DNA of 64,000 nucleotides, taken from positions 1 through 64,000 of the forward strand of contig NW_025778963.1 in assembly GCF_021130785.1 (NCBI RefSeq), in the 5' to 3' direction. Source of the stretch: Homalodisca vitripennis (taxonomy: Eukaryota; Arthropoda; Insecta; Hemiptera; Cicadellidae). How positions within the stretch are numbered: position 1 is the first letter of the stretch; each line of letters begins with the position of its first letter. The notes beneath the pieces were generated by a model. It was not told where the DNA came from and searched no databases. It was given only the letters and a program-made list of their open reading frames with translations. The translations under genes and the position numbers were made by a program. Of this stretch, positions 43,095 through 53,299 are shown one piece after another.

Positions 43095-45245
43095 ACCAAC
43101 CCAATAAAGTTTCCGGAAGATCATTGTTCCTCTTATGACTTCCACCGCCAGCAGCAGAGGAAGACGTGTACTGGGTACCAGTCCAATAATGTTTCCGGAA
43201 GATCATTGTTCCTCTCATAACTTCCACCACCATCAGCAGAGGAAGACGTGCGCTAACTATTTTCTGTGTACCAACCCAATAAAGTTTCCGGAAGATCATT
43301 GTTCCTCTCATAACTTCCACCACCACCAGCAGAGGAAGACGTGCGCTAACTATTTTCTGTGTACCAACCCAATAAAGTTTCCGGAAGATCATTGTTCCGC
43401 TCATGACTTCTACCACCATCAGCAGGGGAAGACGTGTGCTAGCTATTTTCTATGTACCAACCCAATAAAGTTTCCGGAAGATCATTGTTCCGCTCATGAC
43501 TTCCACCACCATCAGCAGGGGAAGACGTGTGCTAACTATTTTCTGTGTATCAACCCACAACCCAATAAAGTTTCCGGAAGATCATTGTTCCGCTCATGAC
43601 TTCCACCACCATCAGCAGGGGAAGACGTGTGCTAGCTATTTTCTGTGTACCAACCCAATAAAGTTTCCGGAAGATCATTGTTCCTCTCATGACTTCCACC
43701 ATCAGCAGCAGAGGAAGACGTGTGCTAGCTATTTTCTGGTTACCAATCCAATAAAGTTTCCGGAAGATCATTGTTCCTCTCATGACTTCCACCACCATCA
43801 GCAGGGGAAGACGTGTGCTAGCTATTTTCTGTGTACCAACCCAATAAAGTTTCCGGAAGATCATTGTTCCGCTCATGACTTCCACCACCATCAGCAGGGG
43901 AAGACGTGTGCTAGCTATTTTCTGTGTACCAACCCAATAAAGTTTCCGGAAGATCATTGTTCCTCTCATGACTTCCACCATCAGCAGCAGAGGAAGACGT
44001 GTGCTAGCTATTTTCTGGTTACCAATCCAATAAAGTTTCCGGAGGATCATTGTTCCTCTCATGACTTCCACCACCATCAGCAGGGGAAGACGTGTGCTAG
44101 CTATTTTCTGTGTACCAACCCAATAAAGTTTCCGGAAGATCATTGTTCCTCTCATGACTTCCACCATCAGCAGCAGGGGAAGACATGTGCTAGCTATTTT
44201 CTGTGTACCAATCCAATAAAGTTTCCGGAAGATCATTGTTCCTCTCATGACTTCCACCATCAGCAGCAGGGGAAGACATGTGCTAGCTATTTTCTGTGTA
44301 CCAATCCAATAAAGTTTCCGGAAGATCATTGTTCCTCTTATGACTTCCACCATCAGCAGCAGGGGAAGACATGTGCTAGCTATTTTCTGTGTACCAATCC
44401 AATAAAGTTTCCGGAAGATCATTGTTCCTCTCATGACTTCCACCATCAGCAGCAGGGGAAGACATGTGCTAGCTATTTTCTGTGTACCAATCCAATAAAG
44501 TTTCCGGAAGATCATTGTTCCTCTCATGACTTCCACCATCAGCAGCAGGGGAAGACATGTGCTAGCTATTTTCTGTGTACCAATCCAATAAAGTTTCCGG
44601 AAGATCATTGTTCCTCTCATGACTTCCACCATCAGCAGCAGGGGAAGACATGTGCTAGCTATTTTCTGTGTACCAATCCAATAAAGTTTCCGGAAGATCA
44701 TTGTTCCTCTCATGACTTCCACCATCAGCAGCAGGGGAAGACATGTGCTAGCTATTTTCTGTGTACCAATCCAATAAAGTTTCCGGAAGATCATTGTTCC
44801 TCTCATGACTTCCACCATCAGCAGCAGGGGAAGACATGTGCTAGCTATTTTCTGTGTACCAATCCAATAAAGTTTCCGGAAGATCATTGTTCCTCTTATG
44901 ACTTCTACCACCATCAGCAGGGGAAGACGTGTGCTAGCTATTTTCTGGTTACCAATCCAATAAAGTTTCCGGAAGATCATTGTTCCTCTCATGACTTCCA
45001 CCATCAGCAGCAGGGGAAGACATGTGCTAGCTATTTTCTGTGTACCAATCCAATAAAGTTTCCGGAAGATCATTGTTCCTCTTATGACTTCTACCACCAT
45101 CAGCAGGGGAAGACGTGTGCTAGCTATTTTCTGGTTACCAATCCAATAAAGTTTCCGGAAGATCATTGTTCCTCTCATGACTTCCACCATCAGCAGCAGA
45201 GAAAAACCTGTGTTAACTATTTTCTGGGCATCAACCCAATAAAGT
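43095..45245. repeat. 93-bp tandem array A, about 23 units
   Basis: The unit includes CAATAAAGTTTCCGGAAGAT, TCCTCTCATGACTTCCACCA and GTGCTAGCTATTTTCTG. The period of 93 bp is 31 codons, so both strands stay open for hundreds of residues: 590 on plus, 546 on minus. Units differ by point changes (CACCACCATCAGCAG or CACCATCAGCAGCAG; GTGTACC or GGTTACC). Adjacent pairs recur as higher-order patterns, as expected from unequal exchange. I regard the long ORFs as by-products of the period. Confidence 0.93.
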
Positions 45246-45862
45246 TTTCTTATATCTGTATTTCGTAATAAAGAACATACACTTTATTAATCTAATTACT
45301 ACCCCCGAAAGGTGACATCTTTGGTGACAAAAGAAATTTTCACACTCAAACTTAGCCAATTTGGTTTCGTAAAAAGCCCATAAGTGTAGTTTGGCTATTT
45401 CATAATTTCAATTTTCATTGAATTGTACATTTCAAACTCATTATTCTATAAAAACTTCATCCTTTTTTGTAAAGTAGTGAATATTATAAAAGTATTTTTT
45501 ATTAATTTTAAATTGGAATAAAAAATGGACCTCATTTTACTTCAAGTGCATGCTTATAATATATTTTAGCTCTCATTTAATACTTTGTTAGTAAACATCT
45601 CTACTAACCACACTCTGAAAACTCATTACCGTTGAGAAATTTTATAAATTTAACACTTTCATACATGCTCATCTACACTAAGTGTAAATATGATTATCAA
45701 AGTATGACTATCATGATTCTTCATGTGGGGCTGAGTGTTAATCGTCAATTTAAATGTATTAGAGGAGACTGAGAGAATTCCGCGCTCTTAAGGAAGGACA
45801 TTTTTCTGACCATATTCTACCTGACACTAGTCTCCAAATTATATTTTGTATAGAGTATCATA

Positions 45863-48395
45863 CAGATGAAATAATTAGTCTGGGCTCGCGGCTCTGGCAC
45901 TACAGCCGTTCAACTAAGGTTCGGCTCGCTCGAGGTTCTATTTCGCTGTCACGCGCAACGTTTCACAAAACTCATTCCATTCAACACATGAAATGAGCAT
46001 TTTGCCATTACTTTATAGTAATAAAAGTTATATCAAATTAAAGAACATATTCTTGTCTGTCCAACCAATACGTATAAAAAATGTCAATTCTAAAATAATA
46101 ATGTCTAAATTAGTAAAAACCAAGTACAGTTTTAGTTTGGTTAATTTTATGACATGAAATTTTCGCTCTGCGAGGAAGTTTCTTATTATTCTGTCAGTAT
46201 CAAACTTCCCGTAGAAAAGTTTTAGAAAATCGATTAAACTGCATTTTTGTCTAAAAAACTTTTTTCTACGACCCCTCATTCCGGGGGAAATTAAGCGTTA
46301 TCTTAATATTTATAAACACTCGGCGCGCGAGCTTCTCCCAGTCTCAGTACGGTCTTCAGTTCTTTTAGCGTGAAAGCAATGACATTTTGGCTTACCTATA
46401 AACCTCACCTAATATATTTTCTAGGATAAAATAAGGATAAAAGTTCAGTTTTAACATTTTAAATCTTAAACTGTCTTTAAATGGCTTAAATATTAGCTAG
46501 ATCCTTACATAATAGAATAGAACAGAACAGTGTTGTATTCAACATTCTCCACAGTTTTTTAATGACAGAAGTAATTTAAAACATGTTAATAAATAATAAT
46601 AAAATATGCACAAAGTTAATACATACGCTTCAATCCAAATCTTCAATCCCGCTCAAGTCATTTGTCGCGTTTTCACTGCTTTCAATGTCACTGCTGCCGA
46701 GTGAAATGATCATTGATTCCACGAGATTGTCGATTTGGGGCTCAGCTGAAGCATAATCATTTTCAATTTTTTTCACGTGTTCGCACTTTCTGGCCCATTC
46801 CTCTGCACCTATAAGTGAAAACTTTTCTTCCGCTAAAGACTTAATACTTGAAAAACCGCACTGAATATTTCTACTGGCTACGTAGTTTTTCACTTCAGCC
46901 CAAATGAGTTCAATAGGGTTTAAGTCCGGGTGGTTTGGTTGGGGGCCGAAGCACAACATGTCCTCCACTGCTGGTCACTAGTTCATCAAGCTCATACCTA
47001 ACAAATCTCGGTTTATTTAGGAGAATAATCCTGTACAGCTCCGGGACTAGCAAATCATCCGAAAAAGGTATTTGATGTTTAGAAAGCCAATCTTTCATCA
47101 ATTGTTTCTTACTTTTTGAAGTAGGTGCTTTGTCTTTTTGTACATTGTGATAGGGGGCGTTATCAACAACAATAACTGATCTTGGTGGTATGTTAGGCAG
47201 AAGTTTTTTCTCTCATCCATTTCATCATTGATTCCGCATTCACGTTATCGTGGTAATTACCCGAATGACTCGATGCCTTCCACATTGTCAATGCATTGGG
47301 AACAAAACCAGCTTCAGTTCCTGCGTGTATCATGATTAACCGGTCCCCCTTTCGAAATGGGAACACGCATTCCTTTAGTTGATTTGTCAGACCACGATGA
47401 ACTTGACACATGACTTGTCAGTATATAAGACTTGTCTAAGTATATAATTGGACGTCCTTCATCTCTGTAAACGTTTGAGTGCTCTTAAATACGAAATTCT
47501 TTTTTCTCTTATTTCATTAGTCTCGATCAAAAGCTTGCGGTTATTTTGTGTCCTTCTCTATCGAAAACCAAGTTCTTTAAGAATGTTGTTGAGGCTTGAT
47601 TTTGATCCTTTAAAGTCGATCCGCTGTTTCAATTCTTCATGTAACAAAGATACAGTTGGTAGCTTGTTTTTTAGAAGATGGAACTCGTACACAACTCGCC
47701 TTATCAGAGCTTTGTCAAAGTCATCCAATCCTGTAATAGGCTTTTTACGATTCCTTTTCAATTTGTTTGGGGTGAGAAAGCTACTTTCACCATTGTCATT
47801 ATTAACGGTTAAATTTTTAAGCTCTTTATTAATTCTTGAGATTTCACGTTCTGAGACGCCTGTAGCTACTGCTGTTCGGACACGGGCCTTTGCCAAGGGA
47901 ATACTTAAAGTTTTTTCACCAGCCTCCTTTTTCATGAATGTATATACATTACTGACAATTTCACGACTTTGACTATGCAAAACTCTACCCTTCAGTTTTG
48001 ATTTCACGCGGTCACACATATTGCTTATGAAATAAGCTTCTTACTAAAACAAAATAACACAATACAAAAACACTGAACGTAATAATTATTCACAGTTAAC
48101 TGCACACAGTAAATACACACAGCTTAGAACAACTCACTGTTAAAACTGAAGTTTAACGATGCTCACTCTATGACAACAGATGTCACACTGGTATTATATT
48201 GTTTGGAGGGAAGGTTTGCTGGAGGGAAAGATGAGTCACAAGTCAGCCAAGCCCTTCCGGCTGGCCCGACCTTGAAGTCCGCCACCGTGGCGCGGGCGTG
48301 ATGTTTTCAGGAATGACCGGTTCACACACCCCTCTTTCCCCCGTGCCATAGCCTACCACCGACCGGCCGCGCGCCCAGACTAATTATTTCATCTG
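45863..48395 (-). mobile_element. IS630-Tc1-mariner element with long D-E spacing, 2,533 bp
   Basis: Inverted ends CAGATGAAATAATTAGTCTG (left) and its complement (right), extending a few bases further (GGC), bordered by TA (45861-45862 and 48396-48397). The transposase is on the minus strand at 46630-48019. Non-coding flanks of about 770 bp (left) and 375 bp (right) make it longer than typical mariners. It lies immediately beside the right end of element R copy A. Confidence 0.9.
46630..48019 (-). pseudogene. Transposase with roughly 83-residue D-E spacing
   Basis: MCDRVKSKLKGRVLHSQSRE starts at 48019; AKARVRTAVATGVSEREISR is a helix-turn-helix. After shifts, IIYLDKSYILTSHV gives the first Asp (near 47430) and VIVVDNAPYHNVQKDKAP the second (near 47160). 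NHPDLNPIELIWAEVKNYVA contains the final Glu (near 46910). The second Asp and the Glu are about 83 residues apart across one frameshift, far more than the 34-41 of Tc1 and mariner, and close to the DD82E (Sailor) group as I recall it. An acidic tail follows. At least four frameshifts. Confidence 0.85.
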
Positions 48396-49165
48396 TAGTT
48401 GGCAGGAGGGGCCCCTCCATCCCCACTCTTTCTCTCCGCCTCCATTGATCACCCCATTAAACATACGCGTGAGGAGCTCGTCACTTACCCACAGCCCAGG
48501 CAAACACAGTAGTATAGGGTTATAGGCTTGAAACGTGCAGCAAATACGATTCACGGAGCCTTTTATGAGTCCATTACTTGTGATCAAAATCTGTTACACG
48601 CGGTCTGTGAAGCAGACTTGTATGCAGCAAATATGATGCATGTGGGCTGTAGCATAACCTTAAAAATATCAATCTGGGACTTAACCTGTTCTTAATATCT
48701 AGCTGTATATGTTGTATTTTAGTGACATGCATGATTAAAGTATTACCTCAACTTGTTCAGAAGTCCTTCTTTACATAAAAGACTATAACATTAAGATAAA
48801 ATACCACAAAACTACTGGCATGCGTGGAAGGTAGAAACACACTGAGCGCTAGTTGTGGTGTCATCCGCAAGGGCGCAGCACTAAGCAAGTAGTGATCCGC
48901 TATCAAAATACAACTACAAACTAACGTGTGGGGTATTGCCCCGGTTTTACCTACTTGAGTTTCCTTTCTGCAGGATTGACACTTTTCAGGATTTAGGGGG
49001 ATACCCTCAAACAAATAAAGCTCAACTTCTAAGAAACCGTTTGAGGACGACTTCTGCATCGGATATTTCAGACGAGTCGACCGGACGAGTCACATTAGGA
49101 ATTACTGGATATTTCATCCTCAAGTTCAAACTGAATCTAGTTCGGATATGCTTTTAGTTCCGAGT
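48396..49165. other. No gene; holds the second copy of a short repeat
   Basis: The block 48405-48492 is the inverted partner of 33965-34050. The rest shows no conserved coding motif. GGGGTATTGCCCCGG near 48931-48945 resembles the GC-rich subterminal motifs of pogo elements, which hints at a pogo-derived remnant only. Confidence 0.4.
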
Positions 49166-49299
49166 ATTTACCGTTTATTTATTTACCGTTACACTCAAAC
49201 AATCATCATAAAATAAAATATTCATAATTACAAATCTCCATTATTCATCCAATAGACTTTCAATGGTGAAAGCAAAGAATGAATGTAAACTTAAAAAAA

Positions 49300-49530
49300 G
49301 TCCTCCTCCGTAGACTAATGGTTATAGTCTCGGCTCTCTAAAGGAGAGATCACGGGTTCAAATCCCGGGAGGGCCAATCATGTATAGACACGAAACAGTG
49401 TACTTTGAAAAAAATAATAATAAACCAGTGAAAATCGCAGCCTACATAGCAGAAGCTGAGGCTTAAAAGAGATTAAAAAAAATAAAAACAAAATAAAAAT
49501 AATAAAAAAAATTAAAAAAAAATAATAAAA
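49300..49530 (+). mobile_element. tRNA-derived SINE, 231 bp
   Basis: The head (49302-49376) is tRNA-like: A box TAGACTAATGG at 49311-49321, B box GGTTCAAATCC at 49355-49365, a perfect GACT/AGTC D stem, and an acceptor-like CCTCC/GGAGG pair ending GGGCCA. An encoded CCA is not expected in a eukaryotic tRNA gene and points to retroposition. The body ends in a long A-rich tail (49475-49530). A 13-bp duplication AAACTTAAAAAAA flanks it (49287-49299 and 49531-49543). The relative at 57250-57290 lacks the insert. Confidence 0.82.
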
Positions 49531-49532
49531 AA

Positions 49533-49682
49533 ACTTAAAAAAATATTTGAATCAGCTGATCAGTTTGTCTGGTACCTAATATTTTCCCTATGCAGTAATA
49601 GTGTCAAACTTAAAAAAAATATTTGAATCAGCTGATCAGTTGTCTGGTACCTAATATTTTTCCCTATGCAGTAATAGTGTCA
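49533..49682. repeat. 75-bp tandem duplication in element R copy B
   Basis: Two copies, 49533-49607 and 49608-49682, of the segment with ATTTGAATCAGCTGATCAGT, GGTACCTAATATTTT and TGCAGTAATAGTGTCAA. Relatives at 57280-57350 and 61755-61805 have one copy. It adjoins the SINE. Confidence 0.85.
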
Positions 49683-49994
49683 AAACGTGTATCCAATAAT
49701 TAATTCTAAGGTTTAAAACATTTGGCACCATACAGGGCCTCCATACGAGAAGAGGTTAAACCCCAACACCTTTTTGGTAACATCTACAGACATCTAGCCT
49801 TCCAAATACTACTATATATACTATACACGTCTCTTCTATATATTTATTTGATCAGATGTAGAAGCTGCTCCGATCCTTGGAAAATGGTCGGTTATTGACG
49901 TCTGGCCCAAAGTTCCTATAGCCATTGCTGAGGTTCCTACATTTTCATTTAAGTATGCTTCTACTTTATTATCTAGTTTCTGTACATTTACTTT

Positions 49995-50219
49995 TCAATG
50001 AATATTTTCTTCATTTACTCTCATCCTATTGTCTCTGAACAATTTTAAATCTAATTCCACAATAACTACTACATGTGGAGGCTCTTTCCAGATTTTCAAC
50101 ATTCCTTCTTCTTCTAGGTTTGGTATGTCGTATTCCATTTGGATTCTAGTTAGGCTGCTAAGGAAATTTTTCTTCTGAATGCCAACCAATTTATATCCGG
50201 CTGGGTTCACTTTTACCAC
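49995..50219 (-). pseudogene. Element R copy B, frame downstream of protease
   Basis: Same protein as 41665-42127 but longer: MVKVNPAGYKLVGIQKKNF, then SSLTRIQMEYDIPNLEEEGM and RDNRMRVNEENIH. No family recognised. Its extra eleven residues are probably the ancestral state. Confidence 0.5.
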
Positions 50220-50459
50220 AAGTCCGTGACTTACTGACTTAGATATTGGTTTTGGTGGTAACTTTGGGTTTTTATTGAAACCGTTACAAAACGGTTACAA
50301 TCAGTGGTGTCACGGCAAAATTAGCAGTTCCAGAACGCACTTTCCTTAACCTTTACAAGTGAAATATTCTCTGTGTGTTTTTATTACAAGTTACGTCAGC
50401 AATCTGCATATTTTAAAATGTATATGCATTAATCAATTTTAATTGTGGAGTTCATGCTT

Positions 50460-50960
50460 TTTCTTGATAGTTTATCGTCAACTCTTCCGTCCAGGGAGTA
50501 TACTACCTCGACCTTAGAAGTTCTTCCATCTGCTAATCGGAGAGTCGGACAGTTCTCTAGTGGCTGAGAACCAGTTATTCCGCTAATCAACCTTTTCTCA
50601 TAAAAGGTTTACAGCGGCCCCAGTATCTAATAATGTGAAAAACAACCCGCCAGGACAAGACAACTTCAAGGTGCGGTCGGGGGTCGGTCTTATTTTGGCT
50701 TTCCCCAATGTCTCCTACAAAGGTTCTAATCGATTAGCGCCACTTCTTCCATTCCTCGAAGGTCCTGTGACGTCTTCGATCCGCACTCAGGTGACCTCCG
50801 TCTGTCTGAGCCGGTTTTACGTTTCTCGACTATAGTTACACTTTTGCTTCAAGACACCCTTGACCTTACAATAAAAGCACCGTACGACTGAATGACGTTG
50901 ACAAAACCTCGCGAGATGCCCACACTTCCCCAGCACGGATTCCGGTCGCAGTCCCATTGA
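50460..50960 (-). pseudogene. Element R copy B, zinc-knuckle and protease region
   Basis: Carries the same knuckle-like cysteines (near 50830-50930) and the LLDTGAA protease motif (near 50610-50650) as copy A, with additional single-base indels. The two copies agree on these motifs, which argues that they were coding in a common ancestor. Confidence 0.65.
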
Positions 50961-51299
50961 TTGACGTGCTCTCGGCGATCATCGCTATGGTCAAGCTCTC
51001 GGTTACGGCACCAGAGCCTTTTGGGCGTACAGCTAGACTCGCTGTCATCTTATTACTACCGCCGGGCTGGAATCTTGGGTAAACTGTCGTTACAGAGGTT
51101 CATTTCCAGCCTCGGTTTCATGTACTTGGTTTAAAGCCGTTACATTGAGGCCTGGCGAGTATATAGGGCTGCTCTACTACTACCGGGTTTAAAGTCCGAT
51201 CGAATTTCCTTTTGTGAAAGTATGCGATTTCGGGCAACAGTGATACCAAAGGTGGTGGTTCGAAAGCTACTCTTGTCCTTGACATAGGTTATAAGGTGT

Positions 51300-52612
51300 T
51301 TTCTGGGTACCAACCCAATAAAGTTTCCGGAAGATCATTGTTCCTCTTATGACTTCCACCGCCAGCAGCAGAGGAAGACGTGTACTGGGTACCAGTCCAA
51401 TAATGTTTTCCGGAAGATCATTGTTCCTCTCATGACTTCCACCACCAGCAACAGAGGAAGACGTGTGCTAGCTGTGTTTTCTGGGTACCAACCCAATAAT
51501 GTTTCCGGAAGATCATCGTTCCTCTTATGACTTCCACCACCAGCAGCAGAGGAAGACGTGTGCTAGCTGTTTTCTGGGTACCAACCCAATAAAGTTTCCG
51601 GAAGATCATTGTTCATCTCATAACTTCCACCACCACCTGCAGAGGAAGATGTGCGCTAACTATTTTCTGTGTACCAACCCAATAAAGTTTCCGGAAGATC
51701 ATTGTTCCTCTTATGACTTCCACCGCCAGCAGCAGAGGAAGACGTGTACTGGGTACCAGTCCAATAATGTTTCCGGAAGATCATTGTTCCTCTCATGACT
51801 TCCACCACCAGCACAGCAGAGGAAGACGTGTGCTAGCTGTTTTTCTGGGTACCAGTCCAATAATGTTCCGGAAGATCATTGTTCCTCTCATGACTTCCAC
51901 CACCAGCAGCAGAGGAAGACGTGTGCTAGCTGTTTTCTGGGTACCAACCCAATAAAGTTTCCGGAAGATCATTGTTCATCTCATAAACTTCCACCACCAC
52001 CTGCAGAGGAAGACGTGCGCTAACTATTTTCTGTGTACCAACCCAATAAAGTTTCCGGAAGATCATTGTTCCGCTCATGACTTCCCACCACCATCAAGCA
52101 GGGGAAGACGTGTGCTAGCTATTTTCTGTGTACCAACCCAATAAAGTTTCCGGAAGATCATTGTTCCTCTCATGACTTCCACCATCAACAGCAGAGGGAA
52201 GACGTGTGCTAGCTATTTTCTGGTTACCAATCCAATAAATTTTCCGGAAGATCATTGTTCCTCTTATGACTTCCACCATCAGCAGCAGAGAAAAACCTGT
52301 GTTAACTATTTTCTGGGCATCAACCCAATAAAGTTTCCTGAATATCATTGTTCCGCTCATGACTTCCACCACCATCAGCAGGGGAAGACGTGTGTTAGCT
52401 TATTTTCTGTGTACCAACCCAATAAAGTTTCCGGAAGATCATTGTTCCTCTCATGACTTCCACCATCAGCAGCAGAGGAAGATGTGTGCTAGCTATGTTC
52501 TGGTTACCAATCCAATAAAGTTTCCGGAAGATCATTGTTCCTCTTATGACTTCCACCATCAGCAGCAGAGAAAAACCTGTGTTAACTATTTTCTGGGCAT
52601 CAACCAAAATAA
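51300..52612. repeat. 93-bp tandem array B, about 14 units
   Basis: Same unit as array A, with more small indels, so long frames do not persist. Some units carry GTTTTCTGGGTACCAGTCCA in place of TTTTCTGTGTACCAACCCA. Its left and right edges line up with those of array A, so the copy-number difference arose after the element duplicated. Confidence 0.92.
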
Positions 52613-53299
52613 AGTTTTCTTATATCTGTATTTCGTAATAAAGAACATACACTTTATTAATCTAATTACTACCCCCGAAAGGTGACATCTTTGGTGACAA
52701 AAGAAATTTTCACACTCAAACTTAGCCAATTTGGTTTCGTAAAAAGCCCATAAGTGTAGTTTGGCTATTTCATAATTTCAATTTTCATTGAATTTTATAC
52801 ATTTCAAACTCATTATTCTATAAAAACTTCATCCTTTTTTGTAAAGTAGTGAATATTATAAAAATATTTTTTTATTAATTTTAAATTGGAATAAAAAAAT
52901 GGACCTCATTTTACTTCAAGTGCATGCTTTATAATATATTTTAGCTTTTCATTTAATACTTTGTTAGTAAACATCTCTACTAACCACACTCTGAAAACTC
53001 ATTACCGTTTGAGAAATTTTATAAATTTAACACTTTCATACATGCTCATCTACACTAAGTGTAAATATGATTATCAAAGTATGACTATCATGATTCTTCA
53101 TGTGGGGCTGAGTGTTAATCGTCAATTTAAATGTATTAGAGGAGACTGAGAAAATTCCGCGCTCTTAAGGAAGGACATTTTTCTGACCATATTCTACCTG
53201 ACACTAGTCTCCAAATTATATGTACATTAGCTTCAATATAAAAATTCCAATAAGCTGTAAATGTTATAGTTAGAGAATAAACATATCTAACTAATGCCT

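Larger units (their letters stand above)
41588..45850 (-). mobile_element. Element R, copy A
   Basis: A repeat of about 4.2 kb sharing nearly all its sequence with copy B (49757-53220). It has lost the left 590 bp that copy B has (49166-49756). On the minus strand it holds a 93-bp repeat array (43095-45245), a Gag-like zinc-knuckle region, an aspartic protease motif and a downstream frame. The homology to copy B ends at about 45850 (CCAAATTATAT). No RT or integrase is visible, and no matching LTR pair, so it is either a non-autonomous or a rearranged retroelement. Confidence 0.7.
49166..53220 (-). mobile_element. Element R, copy B
   Basis: About 4 kb matching copy A from 49757 to 53220 and extending 590 bp further left, where it matches the shorter relatives at 57172-57545 and 61672-62460. 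It contains, on the minus strand, the same array, Gag/protease region and downstream frame. It differs from copy A by the SINE at 49300-49530, a duplicated 75-bp segment, a smaller array and point changes. The right end of homology (about 53220) is sharp. Confidence 0.7.

Noticed and set aside
43095..45245. CRISPR-like array
   Set aside because: Repeats are 93 bp, contiguous and without unique spacers, in a eukaryotic genome and without cas genes.
43496..45268. 590-residue plus-strand ORF and 546-residue minus-strand ORF as genes
   Set aside because: Both are generated by a 93-bp tandem repeat whose period is a multiple of three. There is no non-repetitive domain and no start context, and sister array B does not keep either frame.
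49302..49376. Functional tRNA gene
   Set aside because: Anticodon arm distorted, CCA encoded, A-rich tail and 13-bp target duplication; a SINE explains all of these.
49166..53220. LTR pair for element R
   Set aside because: I compared the left 590 bp with the right 600 bp of copy B and found no similarity, so I do not call LTRs.
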